From Zafaria cholistanensis (lineage in GTDB: Bacteria > Actinomycetota > Actinomycetes > Actinomycetales > Micrococcaceae), in assembly GCF_008580665.1 (NCBI RefSeq), contig NZ_BKDJ01000001.1, forward strand, positions 248,001-312,000: DNA of 64,000 nucleotides, read 5' to 3'. The notes beneath the pieces were generated by a model that saw only the letters and a program-made list of their open reading frames with translations, ran no database searches and was not told the origin of the DNA. A program made the translations under genes and the position numbers. Each line of letters opens with the position of its first letter. Position 1 is the stretch's first letter. Positions 17,106 to 26,543 of the stretch are shown here, piece by piece.

Positions 17106-18929
17106 CTAGCTGCCGGGAACATCGTCCTGCGCGTCCCCTGTGCCGCCTTCCTGGGGGGTGCCTTCCCCGGTGCTGTCTTGCGCCGTGCCATCTTCCCCGG
17201 TGGTGTCCTCCGCAGTGTCGCCGGCATCCAGGGCCGCTTCGGCCGCGGCGCGCGCCTCCTCGGCCTGCTCCCGCAGCCCCATGGCGTCCAGCACCTCGGA
17301 GAGCCCGCGCTGGGCGGCATGGTGGTGGGCGGGGCTGCCGCGGTGCTCCTCGGCGATCAGCCGGAACACGCGGGCCGCCTGGTCCAGCTGCCCCGTTTCG
17401 AAGAGCACCTGGGCGGCGAACAGTTCAGCGTTGCCGCTGCCGTCCGGATCGTCCGCGTCCCGGTACAGGTCCGCCGCCTCCAGCGCGGCGGAGACCGCCT
17501 CCCGGCCATGCCCGAGCAGCCACAGGCTGCGCGCGCGGGTGTCGCGGAAGTCCGCCGAGTGCCATTCGGCGCTGTGCTCGTCGGCCAGCCGGATGGCCTC
17601 GTCCAGCGCGGCAAGCCCGTCCGCGTCGCCGGCCTCGCACTGGGCGTGGCCAAACGCGTGCAGCGCCTGCGGCAGCGCCGCCGGATCCTCCTCACCGGCA
17701 CGGCGGGCCCACATGACCGCCCGCTCGAAGTTTTTCAGCCCTTCGGCGTCGCGTCCCTCGCGGGCCAGCAGGGTGCCAGCGGAAAGCAGGGCGCGGGAGG
17801 CCTCGCCGGGCAGGTCCGCGGCCGCGAACAGCTCGCTGGCCCGCTCCCAGGCGGCGAGCGCCTCGTCCTGGCGCTCCTGGTGGCGCAGGCAGTGCCCCAG
17901 CGACATGAGCGTCCTGGCCTGGTCGGCGGTCCGGCCGGCCTGCTCCAGCCAGCCGGCCAGATGTTCAAGGACCTCCTCCGCCAGCAGGTACTCTCCGGCC
18001 TCCAGCAGCTGGTTGCCCAAGCCCATGCGCACCGCCCAGACCTCGCCGAATTCGCCGCGTTCAGCCTGCTGGACCGCGATGCGCCAGGCGAGCACGGCCG
18101 CCTCCTGGTCCTCGGCCTGGGCCGCCAGGTTGGCCACCAGGGCCGCGGCGGAGACCGCTCCGCGCCGCACCCCGGCGGCAGCGTAGAGGTCCAGCGCCTC
18201 GACCGCGCTGCCCTCCGCCTCCAAAGGGTTCCCCAGTTCGTTGTGGCCGGTGGCGCGGACCATCCACACGGCCGCGCGCATGGCCCGGTTCACCGGAAGC
18301 GCCAGCAGTTCGTCCGACTTTTCCAGGGCTTCCTGGAAGCGGCCCCCCCGGGCGTAGTGGTGGGCCAGGTACAGCAGCGCCCCGGCCAGGCTGTCGATGC
18401 GGCCACCGGCGCGGTAGTCTTCCGCGCACAGCTCCAGGTCCTCCAGGGCTGTCTCGTCACCGGCCTCCACACGGCACACCGCCAGGGGCAGGCGGATGTC
18501 CGCCAGGACCTCGGCGCTGGCGCCGGCGGCCGAATGGGTGGCCAGCGCGGCCTCCAGCAGCGGTGCCTCCTCCGGGCGGGGTTCGCGGAACAGCAGGCTG
18601 CCCAGGTCCTCCTCGAGGTCGGCCTGGTGGTTCCGGCCGAGGCGGCGCAGCAGTTCCACCCGATGGTGCGCGCACTCCAGGGCGGCCTCGTCCCGGTCGG
18701 CCAGGTGGTGGACGGAGGCGGCGATGCCCCACAGGGACAGCTGCGCCTCGGCATCGGCGCCCTCGGCGGCGATCCCGGCCTCCGCGGCCCGTATCGCGCC
18801 GTCGTGGTCTTCGGCATAGGCGCGGTCGTAGGCAAGCTCCAGCCAGCCCTGCGCGTCGCTGGGGGAGAGGAACGGGCTGGGCTGGGGACGGTTCAGGATG
18901 CCGTGCAAACGCTCGGCCAGTGCGGACAA
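17106..18929 (-). CDS. Large TPR-repeat protein
   Basis: A 607-residue all-helical protein made of tetratricopeptide-like repeats with no membrane segment or enzyme motif. Typical helices include AYDRAYAEDHDGAIRAAEAG and GRFQEALEKSDELLAL. Later repeats include ALAAWERASELFAAADLPGE and LDQAARVFRLIAEEH. The last ~45 residues are an acidic Gly/Thr/Asp-rich tail. The start is TTG 18929: GAGGAGG lies 8 bases before it and the repeats begin soon after, whereas the frame further upstream is GC-rich filler. It is probably a scaffold for other proteins; partners are unknown. Confidence 0.8.
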   Translation of the reverse strand: MSALAERLHGILNRPQPSPFLSPSDAQGWLELAYDRAYAEDHDGAIRAAEAGIAAEGADAEAQLSLWGIAASVHHLADRDEAALECAHHRVELLRRLGRNHQADLEEDLGSLLFREPRPEEAPLLEAALATHSAAGASAEVLADIRLPLAVCRVEAGDETALEDLELCAEDYRAGGRIDSLAGALLYLAHHYARGGRFQEALEKSDELLALPVNRAMRAAVWMVRATGHNELGNPLEAEGSAVEALDLYAAAGVRRGAVSAAALVANLAAQAEDQEAAVLAWRIAVQQAERGEFGEVWAVRMGLGNQLLEAGEYLLAEEVLEHLAGWLEQAGRTADQARTLMSLGHCLRHQERQDEALAAWERASELFAAADLPGEASRALLSAGTLLAREGRDAEGLKNFERAVMWARRAGEEDPAALPQALHAFGHAQCEAGDADGLAALDEAIRLADEHSAEWHSADFRDTRARSLWLLGHGREAVSAALEAADLYRDADDPDGSGNAELFAAQVLFETGQLDQAARVFRLIAEEHRGSPAHHHAAQRGLSEVLDAMGLREQAEEARAAAEAALDAGDTAEDTTGEDGTAQDSTGEGTPQEGGTGDAQDDVPGS

Positions 18930-19023
18930 GGGGGGCGCCTCCTCGAGGATCGCCGGGCGGGTGGCTGGCCTCCAGACTACGCCCTGACCAGCCGCCCGCG
19001 CCTTCGGGCCCGCACCTTCGGCC

Positions 19024-19521
19024 CTACTCGCCCTTCCCGGGCAGCAACGGGCCGGACTGGCCCTTGAAGTGCTCGAACACGAGAGTGGTCTCGGTGTGTC
19101 CGACGGCGCCATCGGTGGCCAGGTGATCCAGCACCCAGTCCCGCAGCGCCGTGGTGGAGGCGACGGCCACGTGGAGCAGGTAGTCGGTGCCCCCGGAAAC
19201 GTGGAACATGGACAGCACCTCGGGCAGCTGTGGCACCTGGGCGGTGAAGCGGTCGATCTGGTCGCGGTCGTGCACCCGCAGCTTGACCGAGATCAGCGCC
19301 TGCACGCCGCGGCCGACGGCGGAGAGGTTCAGCTCGGCATGGTAGCCCTCGATGATTCCGCGTTCCACCAACTGGCGGGTGCGCAGCAGCGCCGTGGACG
19401 GGGCGATCCCGGCACGCTGGGCCAGGGCGGCGTTGCTGATCCGGGCGTCGGCCAGCAGTTCCGACAGGATGCGGCGGTCGACGGCGTCGAGGGGAACGGA
19501 GGGCTGCTCGGAAGCTGACAT
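19024..19521 (-). CDS. Lrp/AsnC family transcriptional regulator
   Basis: A 165-residue Lrp/AsnC regulator: an N-terminal winged helix (VDRRILSELLADARISNAAL, residues ~12-31, then GIAPSTALLRTRQL) and a C-terminal RAM ligand-binding domain containing VSGGTDYLLHVAV (near 115-127). Such proteins sense amino acids and often control nearby transport or amino-acid enzymes. A PLP aminotransferase lies 1.8 kb away, but the immediate divergent neighbour is a NUDIX gene. The shared upstream region of 104 bases is the likely binding site. Confidence 0.93.
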   Translation of the reverse strand: MSASEQPSVPLDAVDRRILSELLADARISNAALAQRAGIAPSTALLRTRQLVERGIIEGYHAELNLSAVGRGVQALISVKLRVHDRDQIDRFTAQVPQLPEVLSMFHVSGGTDYLLHVAVASTTALRDWVLDHLATDGAVGHTETTLVFEHFKGQSGPLLPGKGE

Positions 19522-19613
19522 AGTCGCTATTCCACCACAGGAACCAGCCGCGGACACGTTGGCGGGCCGGAGCGGCTCCGGGGCGGTGACCGGCGTCCGG
19601 TGGGCCGCGCGGG

Positions 19614-19626
19614 TAGGCTGGAACCA
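19614..19626 (+). promoter_or_regulatory. Leaderless -10 box of NUDIX gene
   Basis: TAGGCT at 19614-19619, six bases, then ATG 19626, with no Shine-Dalgarno site. Confidence 0.6.
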
Positions 19627-20114
19627 TGACCCCAAGCCCCGTTCCACGCCCCGAGTATGACACCCGGCTGGCAGCCTACTGCGTCGTGGTCCGCGACGGC
19701 TCCATCCTGCTGGCGCTGTGGGACATGCGCGCCACGGACCCGGACTTCCGTCCACGCTGGACGCTGCCCGGCGGCGGCGTGGAATTGGGTGAGGCCATCG
19801 AGGACGGCGCCGTGCGCGAACTGGCCGAGGAAACCGGCTACGAGGTCCGCCTCGGCGAACTGCTCGGCGTCGTGTCCGGACACATCCCGGCGCACAAGCG
19901 CCTGCATGCGACCGGCCGGGCGCTGCAGACCGTCGCGGTGCTCTACGAAGCGGAGGTCGTCGGCGGAGAACTGGCCTTCGAACGCGACGGCTCCACCTCG
20001 GAGGCCCGGTGGTTCCCGCTCGATGAACTGGACCGGATCGAGCGGGTGGACCGTGTGGACGAGGCGCTGGAGCTCTACCGTGCCCGCCGCGGGGCCCGCC
20101 ACGGCGCCCGCTGA
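19626..20114 (+). CDS. NUDIX hydrolase
   Basis: A 162-residue NUDIX pyrophosphohydrolase. The Nudix box is complete: GGGVELGEAIEDGAV followed by RELAEETGY (about residues 49-72), with the catalytic Glu residues in REXXEE. The family cleaves nucleoside diphosphates linked to another group, such as oxidised nucleotides, ADP-ribose or dinucleotides; the substrate here is not evident. It is expressed from a leaderless promoter and transcribed away from the Lrp-type gene. Confidence 0.93.
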   Translation: MTPSPVPRPEYDTRLAAYCVVVRDGSILLALWDMRATDPDFRPRWTLPGGGVELGEAIEDGAVRELAEETGYEVRLGELLGVVSGHIPAHKRLHATGRALQTVAVLYEAEVVGGELAFERDGSTSEARWFPLDELDRIERVDRVDEALELYRARRGARHGAR

Positions 20115-20181
20115 TCCCCCCAAACAGAAACAGCCCGGCCACCCGGCCCATCCTCCGGCACCTTCCAACAGGAGCAACCCC

Positions 20182-21261
20182 GTGACCCCGCATCCCCGGA
20201 CTTTCCACGCCCGGACCGCCCCCCACCCCGCTGTGAACCACCCTGCCGGGAATAGCCCAGCGGTAAATGACCCTGCGGTAAATGACCCGGCTGCGATCCC
20301 GTCCGCCCAGCGCCGGGCCGGACGCCGGCCCGGCGCAGGGCTTTCCGCCGCGGCGCGGGCCGGTGTCCTGGTGCCTGTGCTGCTGGCCCTGGCCGGCTGC
20401 AGCGGCCCGGCCCCGTTCGTTCCGGACTCCCCGGTGGTCAGCAACCCCACCACGGAGCGGCGCCTGCTGGTCACCTCCCCGGACACGGACGAAGGCCGCA
20501 CCCTGGCGGAGGTCTATGCCGGGGCGCTGAATGCCGCCGGCATCGAGGCCGCGGTCACGGACGCGACGGCCGAGGCCGGGCTGGCCGGGGCAGTCTCCAG
20601 CGGGTTCGCGGACGTGGCCCCCGGCCGCACCGGCACCCTGCTGCTGGGCCTGGACGCCGCGGCGGAGGCCACCACCGCCGACTCCGTCCTCCAGGCGCTG
20701 CGCGAGGCGCTGCCGCAGGACCTGGCCGTACTCGCCCCGGCCGCGGCGGACAGCCACTCGGTGCTGGTGGCGACCGCCGCCACCGCGGAGCAGTACGACG
20801 CGCGCAACCTCAGCGACCTGGCCCCCTCCTGCGGCAAGCTCACCCTGGGAGCCCCGGCCGGGTTCCGCACCTCCGCGCAGGGGCTGGGAGGCCTGGAGGC
20901 CGGCTACGACTGCGTGCCGGGCACCTTCGTGGCGCTCGCCGACAACGGCGCCGAGGCGGTGCGGGCGCTGATTGGCGGCAGCGTCGACGTGGTCGAACTG
21001 CCGGCGACGCAACCGGCCATCCCGGACCACGGCCTGGTGGTTTTGGAGGACCCGAAAACGGTGTTCGCCGCGCAGCAGGTCGCCCCGTTGGTGAACGCCC
21101 AAGTGGTCGGGCAGGACGCGGCGGACGTGCTGAACCGGGTCTCCGCCGAACTGGGCAGCGACGACCTCACCGACCTGCTCCGCGCGGTGTCCGGGGACGC
21201 CCGGCTGACCCCGGCCGAGGCGGCCGCCGACTGGCTCCAGGGGAACGGCTTCACGCCCTAG
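20182..21261 (+). CDS. Substrate-binding lipoprotein (glycine-betaine/choline-like)
   Basis: A 359-residue lipoprotein resembling the QAT-type (glycine betaine/choline, OpuAC-like) binding proteins. The lipobox LALAGC is far from the start: about 65 residues precede it, including a 15-bp tandem repeat coding AVNDP. The start is GTG 20182 with GGAG 7 bases upstream; a later GTG at about 20233 would shorten the extension. The mature part has two-lobe features such as LLVTSPDTDEGRTLAEVYAG and a C-terminal LLRAVSGDARLTPAEAAADW. No permease or ATPase gene is adjacent, so it is an orphan. Ligand assignment is tentative. Confidence 0.7.
   Translation: MTPHPRTFHARTAPHPAVNHPAGNSPAVNDPAVNDPAAIPSAQRRAGRRPGAGLSAAARAGVLVPVLLALAGCSGPAPFVPDSPVVSNPTTERRLLVTSPDTDEGRTLAEVYAGALNAAGIEAAVTDATAEAGLAGAVSSGFADVAPGRTGTLLLGLDAAAEATTADSVLQALREALPQDLAVLAPAAADSHSVLVATAATAEQYDARNLSDLAPSCGKLTLGAPAGFRTSAQGLGGLEAGYDCVPGTFVALADNGAEAVRALIGGSVDVVELPATQPAIPDHGLVVLEDPKTVFAAQQVAPLVNAQVVGQDAADVLNRVSAELGSDDLTDLLRAVSGDARLTPAEAAADWLQGNGFTP
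20230..20289 (+). repeat. 15-bp tandem repeat before lipoprotein signal
   Basis: Four units at 20230, 20245, 20260 and 20275. The last two are nearly identical (GCGGTAAATGACCCT and ...CCCG). They encode AVNxP-like pentads ahead of the signal peptide. Confidence 0.8.
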
Positions 21262-21330
21262 CCGTTCCCGGACGCGGGCCGCGCCTTATTGATCACATTT
21301 CCCGACCCACCGCACACCCTGTGAGAAGCT

Positions 21331-22551
21331 ATGAAAATGCCGGAATTCAAGCAATCAACCAAGCTCCATAACGTCCTCTACGACATCAGGGGCCCGTTGC
21401 TTGAGCACGCACAACGCATGGAGGCCGAAGGCCACCGCATCCTGAAGCTGAACATCGGCAACCCCGCCCCGTTCGGCTTCGAGGCTCCGGACGCGATCCT
21501 GGTGGACATGATCCGCAACCTGCCCCAGGCGCAGGGCTACAGCGATTCCCGCGGTATCTTCTCCGCCCGCACCGCCGTCTCGCAGTACTACCAGACGCGC
21601 GGCATCCAGACCATTGGCGTGGACGACATCTACCTGGGCAACGGCGTCTCCGAACTGATCACGCTGAGCCTGAACGCGCTGCTGAACAACGGCGACCAGG
21701 TGCTCATCCCCGCCCCGGACTACCCGCTGTGGACGGCCTCGGTCTCGTTGGCTGGCGGCACCCCGGTGCACTACCTCAACGTCGAGGAGGAAGGGTGGCT
21801 GCCGGACCTGGAGGACATCGAGGCCAAGATCACCCCGCACACCAAGGGCCTGGTGATCATCAACCCCAACAACCCCACCGGCGCGGTGTACCCCCGGCAC
21901 ATCCTGGAGGGGATGCTGGAGATCGCCCGCCGGCACAACCTGGTGGTCTTCTCCGACGAGATCTACGAGAAGATCCTTTACGACGACGCCGTCCACTTCA
22001 ACACGGCCGCCCTGGCCGACGACGTGCTCATCCTGACCTTTTCCGGCCTGTCCAAGGCCTACCGGGTCTGTGGCTTCCGGGCGGGCTGGCTGGCGATCTC
22101 CGGGCCCAAGCACATGGCCTCGGACTACATCGAGGGCATCAACCTGCTCACGAACATGCGCCTGTGTGCCAACGTCCCGGCCCAACACGCGATCCAGACC
22201 GCGCTGGGCGGCTACCAGTCCATCAACGACCTTATCCTGCCCGGCGGCCGGCTCAAGGAGCAGCGCGACACCGCCTACCGCCTGCTCAACGAGATCCCGG
22301 GCGTGAGCTGCCAGCAGGCCATGGGGGCCATGTACCTGTTCCCGAAGCTGGACCCCGAGGTCTACCCGATCCGCGATGACGAGAAGTTTGCCCTGGAACT
22401 GCTCAAGCAGCAGAAGATGCTCGTCAGCCAGGGCACCGCGTTCAACTGGATCGCCCCGGACCACTTCCGGCTGGTGACCCTGCCGGCGGTGCGGGACATC
22501 GAGGACGCGGTGGGACGCATCGCCGAGTTCCTGGAGGACCTGCGGCACTGA
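21331..22551 (+). CDS. alaA: Alanine-type PLP aminotransferase (AlaA-like)
   Basis: A 406-residue fold-type I aminotransferase closely resembling E. coli AlaA, which makes alanine from pyruvate and glutamate. Key regions are KLNIGNPAPFGF at the N-terminus, the substrate/PLP region INPNNPTGAVYP, SDEIYEKILYD with the PLP-binding Asp/Tyr, the PLP lysine in SGLSKAYRVCGFRAGW, and FRLVTLP near the end. Length is standard. ATG 21331 is used; a second ATG lies two codons later. It stands alone, followed by a polyphosphate kinase gene 62 bases downstream. Confidence 0.93.
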   Translation: MKMPEFKQSTKLHNVLYDIRGPLLEHAQRMEAEGHRILKLNIGNPAPFGFEAPDAILVDMIRNLPQAQGYSDSRGIFSARTAVSQYYQTRGIQTIGVDDIYLGNGVSELITLSLNALLNNGDQVLIPAPDYPLWTASVSLAGGTPVHYLNVEEEGWLPDLEDIEAKITPHTKGLVIINPNNPTGAVYPRHILEGMLEIARRHNLVVFSDEIYEKILYDDAVHFNTAALADDVLILTFSGLSKAYRVCGFRAGWLAISGPKHMASDYIEGINLLTNMRLCANVPAQHAIQTALGGYQSINDLILPGGRLKEQRDTAYRLLNEIPGVSCQQAMGAMYLFPKLDPEVYPIRDDEKFALELLKQQKMLVSQGTAFNWIAPDHFRLVTLPAVRDIEDAVGRIAEFLEDLRH

Positions 22552-22613
22552 CCTGCAGCGCCGGCCGGTGGCATAGTGGTCGGCAAAGGTTCGGTGAGGG
22601 CACGGGAGGCGCG

Positions 22614-23510
22614 ATGGGCAACGGCGGCGGATCCGGCGGGGGAATGCATTCGCGCATCGTGGGCACCTCGCGCTTCGAAACCAGCCCCAGCGTGCTGCTG
22701 CGCGCCGGAGCCCGGTTCCGGCTGGAGGACGTCGACCCGGATTCGACTCCCGGGTTCTCCGGGACCAAGGAGGAGGGCGCGGCGGCGCTGCTGGCCAGCG
22801 ACGGGGAACTCGATGCCCTGCAGGAACGCCTCTTCGCCGCCTCCCGCGTGGGGGCCCGGGACAGCCTCCTGCTGATCCTGCAGGCCATGGACACCGCCGG
22901 CAAGGGCGGGATCGTGCGCCATGTGATCGGCGCGGTGGACCCGCAGGGGATCGAGCACCACGCCTTCAAGGCGCCCACCGCGGAGGAGCGGGCCCACGAC
23001 TTCCTCTGGCGCGTGGCGCGGCGGCTGCCCGAGGACGGAATCATCGGGGTGTTCGACCGGTCCCACTACGAGGACGTGCTGGTCCACCGGGTCCGCGGGC
23101 TCTCCGCGCCGGAGGAGATCGAACGCCGCTACGCGGCGATCCGCCGGTTCGAGGAGCTGGTGGTTGGGGGCGGCACGCGCATCATCAAGGTGATGCTGCA
23201 CATCTCCAAGGACGAGCAGCGCGCCCGCCTGGCGGCCCGGCTGGACCGCCCGGACAAGTACTGGAAATTCAGTCCCGGGGACATCGACGAACGCCGGCAC
23301 TGGGACGGCTACATGGAGGCCTACCAGATCGCCATCGAGCGCACCCGCAGCGACGACGCGCCGTGGTACGTGGTGCCGGCGAACAAGAAGTGGTACGCGC
23401 GCATCGCCGTCCAGCAGCTGCTCATCGACGCCCTGCACGGCATCGATCCGCAGTGGCCTGCGCCCGCCTTCGACGTCGCCGAACAGCGCCGCCGGCTCGC
23501 GGACTCCTAG
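22614..23510 (+). CDS. Polyphosphate kinase 2 family protein
   Basis: A 298-residue PPK2 enzyme, which transfers phosphate between polyphosphate and nucleotides. The Walker A is QAMDTAGKGG (about residues 90-99) and the Walker B segment is GVFDRSHYEDVLVHRV (about 144-159). Lid-region residues KYWKFSPGDIDER and the family motif PWYVVPANKKWYAR follow. Without a domain duplication it is a single-domain PPK2; the nucleotide preference (mono- or diphosphate) cannot be decided by eye. GGGAGG lies 4 bases before the ATG. Confidence 0.93.
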   Translation: MGNGGGSGGGMHSRIVGTSRFETSPSVLLRAGARFRLEDVDPDSTPGFSGTKEEGAAALLASDGELDALQERLFAASRVGARDSLLLILQAMDTAGKGGIVRHVIGAVDPQGIEHHAFKAPTAEERAHDFLWRVARRLPEDGIIGVFDRSHYEDVLVHRVRGLSAPEEIERRYAAIRRFEELVVGGGTRIIKVMLHISKDEQRARLAARLDRPDKYWKFSPGDIDERRHWDGYMEAYQIAIERTRSDDAPWYVVPANKKWYARIAVQQLLIDALHGIDPQWPAPAFDVAEQRRRLADS

Positions 23511-23554
23511 GGCCCGGCGCGCCTGTCCGTCCGTCCGGCCCTGTCCGTGAGGCC

Positions 23555-23788
23555 TTATCCGTCCGCCGGCCTGCGGGCGGCGTCCAGACGCTGCCGGGCG
23601 CCCTCCAGCCACGCCTCGCAGCGGGCGGCCAGGGCCTCCCCGCGCTCCCACAGGGCCAGTGACTGCTCCAGCGTCGCGCCGCCGGCCTCCAGTTGGGCGA
23701 CCACGGCCACCAGTTCCTCGCGGGCCTGCTCGTAGGTGAGGTTGGCGATGTTGGGGTCGGCGCTGCCGGGGTTCTGTTCCGTGCTCAT
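23555..23788 (-). CDS. xseB: Exodeoxyribonuclease VII small subunit
   Basis: A 77-residue XseB: the helical core [20 protein letters not shown] and [20 protein letters not shown] are typical. It forms a complex with XseA that degrades single-stranded DNA from both ends. Its start overlaps the xseA stop by four bases (ATGA), so the subunits are co-translated. Confidence 0.95.
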   Translation of the reverse strand: MSTEQNPGSADPNIANLTYEQAREELVAVVAQLEAGGATLEQSLALWERGEALAARCEAWLEGARQRLDAARRPADG

Positions 23789-25089
23789 GCGGGGGTCCCT
23801 TCCTGGGTGGGGCTGGCTGTTTCAAGGACGACGGCGGAGAGGCGGCCGCGCGCCAGGCGCACCGACAGTTCGGTGCCGGCGGGAGCTTCGGCCGGGTCGC
23901 GCACCACGGCGCCGTCGGGCCGCTGGACCACGGCATAGCCGCGGTCCAGGGTCTGCTGCGGGGACAGGGCCCGCACCTGGGCGCGCAGGTGGGCGACCGC
24001 GTCGGCACCGCGGACCAGCGCCCCGCGCACTGCTGTCAGCGACCTGCCGCGCAGGCGTTCCACGTCCTCGGCCAGCCGCGACACCAGCTGCTCCGGGAAC
24101 GCCAGCACCGGGCGGGAGCGCAGCGACTCCACCCGGTGCCCTTCCCGTTCCACGAAGTGGCGCACCGAGCGGTCCAGCCGGGTTCGCGCCAGGGCGAGCC
24201 GCTGGAGCTCTTCGCCGAGGTCGGGGACGATCCGCTTCGCAGCGTCGGTGGGGGTCGAGGCGCGCAGGTCGGCGACGTCGTCGAGGATCGGGCGGTCCGC
24301 CTCGTGGCCGATCGCGGACACCACGGGGGTGTCCGCCTCCGCCACGGCACGCACCAGCTCCTCGGCGCTGAAGGGCAGCAGGTCCTCGAGCGCCCCGCCG
24401 CCGCGGGCGATCACAATCACGTCGACCTCCGGGTCGGCATCGAGCCCGCGCAGCGCCGCAATGACCTCCGGAACGCAGTTGACGCCCTGGACCGCGGTGT
24501 TGCGCACCCTGAAACGCACCCCCGGCCAGCGCAGCGTCGCGTTGCGGACCACGTCCTTCTCGGCATCCGAATCGCGTCCGGTGATCAGGCCAACGCACAG
24601 CGGGAGCACCGGCAGCGGTTTCTTGCGGGCCGGGTCGAACAACCCCTCTGCCTGCAGCGCCTGGCGCAGCCGCTCCAGCCGGGCCAGCAGGTCGCCCAAA
24701 CCCACCGGGCGCAGGTCCGAGGCGTTCATCGACAGCCGCCCGGTCTTCAGGTAGAAGCTGGGCCGGACCCGGGCCACCACCCTGGAGCCGACCTCCGGCC
24801 GGGTCTCAAGGGTGCGCATCACCGAGGACCACACGTTCACCGCGAGCGAGTACTCGACGTCGACGTCGCGCATGGTCAGGTAGGCGTGCCCGTTGCGGAT
24901 GTTGGCCTCGAGCAGCTGGCCCTCGATCCATGCCTCCGGGGCCCGCTCGACGTGGGCCTTCAGGTTCTCCGAGTACAGGCGCAGCGGCCACGGCGCCTCC
25001 GGCGAGGTCTGGGCCGCGGTGGGCGCCAAAACGGCCGGCTGCGGTCCGGCCGCCTGCGGCGCCGGAGCCAGCCCGGGGTCCTCGTCCAC
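23785..25089 (-). CDS. xseA: Exodeoxyribonuclease VII large subunit
   Basis: A 434-residue XseA, the catalytic subunit of exonuclease VII. The N-terminal OB-fold ([20 protein letters not shown]) is followed by the nuclease core with [33 protein letters not shown] and [20 protein letters not shown], then the coiled helical C-terminal part. The start is GTG 25089 with AAAGGA 9 bases upstream; the frame continues far upstream antisense to ispH and is not coding there. It is divergent from ispH across a 264-base region that includes a 15-bp repeat. Confidence 0.95.
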   Translation of the reverse strand: MDEDPGLAPAPQAAGPQPAVLAPTAAQTSPEAPWPLRLYSENLKAHVERAPEAWIEGQLLEANIRNGHAYLTMRDVDVEYSLAVNVWSSVMRTLETRPEVGSRVVARVRPSFYLKTGRLSMNASDLRPVGLGDLLARLERLRQALQAEGLFDPARKKPLPVLPLCVGLITGRDSDAEKDVVRNATLRWPGVRFRVRNTAVQGVNCVPEVIAALRGLDADPEVDVIVIARGGGALEDLLPFSAEELVRAVAEADTPVVSAIGHEADRPILDDVADLRASTPTDAAKRIVPDLGEELQRLALARTRLDRSVRHFVEREGHRVESLRSRPVLAFPEQLVSRLAEDVERLRGRSLTAVRGALVRGADAVAHLRAQVRALSPQQTLDRGYAVVQRPDGAVVRDPAEAPAGTELSVRLARGRLSAVVLETASPTQEGTPA

Positions 25090-25144
25090 GTGTCCGTCCT
25101 TTCCGCGGGCCGTGCCGGCCGCGTGCCTTGCCCGAACCGTGCGG

Positions 25145-25189
25145 CCCGGTTCGTGGTTTCCGGGTTCATGGCGTCCCGGTTCATGGTCT
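25145..25189. repeat. 15-bp tandem repeat in xseA-ispH gap
   Basis: Three diverged units at 25145, 25160 and 25175 (e.g. CCCGGTTCATGGTCT), non-coding, 55-100 bases upstream of the xseA start. Confidence 0.75.
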
Positions 25190-25341
25190 CCCGGCCGGTG
25201 CCGGGCGCCGTCGCTGTTCCCCATTCCTACCAGTACGCCGGGACGGATTGGGCCGGAGGTTGCCGAAACGCCGGAAAGCAGGCCGGAACGCCGGCAGGGG
25301 GCGGTGCGCCGAATCACGCAGGCCGGGCCGGACGGCGACGG

Positions 25342-25354
25342 TAGAATTGTTGCA
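25342..25354 (+). promoter_or_regulatory. Leaderless -10 box of ispH
   Basis: TAGAAT at 25342-25347, six bases, then ATG 25354. This is close to the sigma-70-type consensus. Confidence 0.65.
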
Positions 25355-26448
25355 TGCCTACCACTTCCGCCGCTCCGGTGTCCGTCCCCATGCCCACCGT
25401 GCCGCGCCGCCGCCGCAGCCCGGAGGAAATCGCCGCGGCAGCCCCGGTCGCCGGCGACAAGCGCGTGCTGCTGGCCGCGCCGCGGGGGTACTGCGCGGGC
25501 GTGGACCGTGCGGTCATTGCGGTGGAGAAGGCCCTGGAGCACTACGGGGCCCCGGTCTACGTGCGCAAGCAGATCGTGCACAACAAGCACGTCGTGAGCA
25601 CGCTGGAGGAGCGCGGCGCGGTCTTCGTCGAGGAAACCGACGAGGTCCCCGAGGGCGCCCTGGTGATCTTTTCCGCGCACGGCGTCAGCCCCGCCGTCGT
25701 GCAGTCGGCCGAGGAGCGCAACCTGCGCACCATTGATGCCACCTGCCCGCTGGTGACCAAGGTCCACCGCGAGGCCGTGCGCTTCGCCAAGGCCGAGAAC
25801 CACATCCTGCTCATCGGCCACGAGGGCCACGAAGAGGTCGAGGGCACCTTCGGCGAGGCGCCGGAGAGCACCACGATCGTGAACAACCCCGCCGAGGCGC
25901 GCACCGTGGAGGTCCAGGACCCCGACCGGTTGATCTGGCTCTCCCAGACCACGCTCTCGGTCGACGAGACCATGGAGATCGTGAACATCCTGCGCGAGCG
26001 GTTCCCGAACCTCCAGGATCCGCCCAGCGACGACATCTGCTACGCCACCTCCAACCGGCAGGCCGCGATCAAGAAGATCGCCCCGCAGGCGGACCTGGTG
26101 GTCGTGGTCGGCTCGGCCAACTCCTCCAACTCGGTGCGCCTGGTCGAGGTGGCGCTTGAGTACGGGGCCAAGGCCGCGCACCGCGTCGACTTCGCCAACG
26201 AAATCGACGAGGCGTGGTTCGAGGGCGTCGCCAGCGTCGGAGTCACCTCCGGGGCCTCCGTGCCCGAGGTCCTGGTCCAGGACGTGCTGCGCCTGCTGGC
26301 CGAGTACGGCTACGCGCAGGTGGATGAGGTCGTCACGGCCGAGGAGGACATCCTCTTTTCGCTGCCCAAGGAACTGCGCGCCAAGCTCAAGGAGGCCGGG
26401 GACGGCACCCGCGGGCTCGGGGGCCGCGGCACCCGCCCCTCCAGCTAG
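25354..26448 (+). CDS. ispH: 4-hydroxy-3-methylbut-2-enyl diphosphate reductase
   Basis: A 364-residue IspH (LytB), the last enzyme of the non-mevalonate isoprenoid pathway, which reduces HMBPP to IPP and DMAPP with a [4Fe-4S] cluster. The three cluster cysteines are in GYCAGV (Cys47), DATCPLV and [11 protein letters not shown]. The [17 protein letters not shown] and SANSSNS substrate motifs are present. The N-terminal ~33 residues are a Pro/Arg-rich extension. Leaderless start. A large hairpin at 26455-26516 separates it from ychF. Confidence 0.97.
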   Translation: MPTTSAAPVSVPMPTVPRRRRSPEEIAAAAPVAGDKRVLLAAPRGYCAGVDRAVIAVEKALEHYGAPVYVRKQIVHNKHVVSTLEERGAVFVEETDEVPEGALVIFSAHGVSPAVVQSAEERNLRTIDATCPLVTKVHREAVRFAKAENHILLIGHEGHEEVEGTFGEAPESTTIVNNPAEARTVEVQDPDRLIWLSQTTLSVDETMEIVNILRERFPNLQDPPSDDICYATSNRQAAIKKIAPQADLVVVVGSANSSNSVRLVEVALEYGAKAAHRVDFANEIDEAWFEGVASVGVTSGASVPEVLVQDVLRLLAEYGYAQVDEVVTAEEDILFSLPKELRAKLKEAGDGTRGLGGRGTRPSS

Positions 26449-26454
26449 CGGCCC

Positions 26455-26516
26455 GTCCCGCGGCCCCGGCCGGGCGGGCACCGGGCCCGGCTTCCGCCCG
26501 GCCGGGACCGCGGGAC
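26455..26516. terminator. Long hairpin between ispH and ychF
   Basis: GTCCCGCGG (26455-26463) pairs with CCGCGGGAC (26508-26516). Inside that, CCGGCCGGGCGG (26466-26477) pairs with CCGCCCGGCCGG (26494-26505). Only a CC/GA internal loop separates the two stems. It begins 7 bases after the ispH stop. There is no T tract, but the stem is very stable. Confidence 0.65.
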
Positions 26517-26528
26517 ACGGAAGACCGG

Positions 26529-26543
26529 TAGAATTGTTTCCCG
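26529..26543 (+). promoter_or_regulatory. Leaderless -10 box of ychF
   Basis: TAGAAT at 26529-26534, eight bases, then GTG 26543. Confidence 0.55.
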
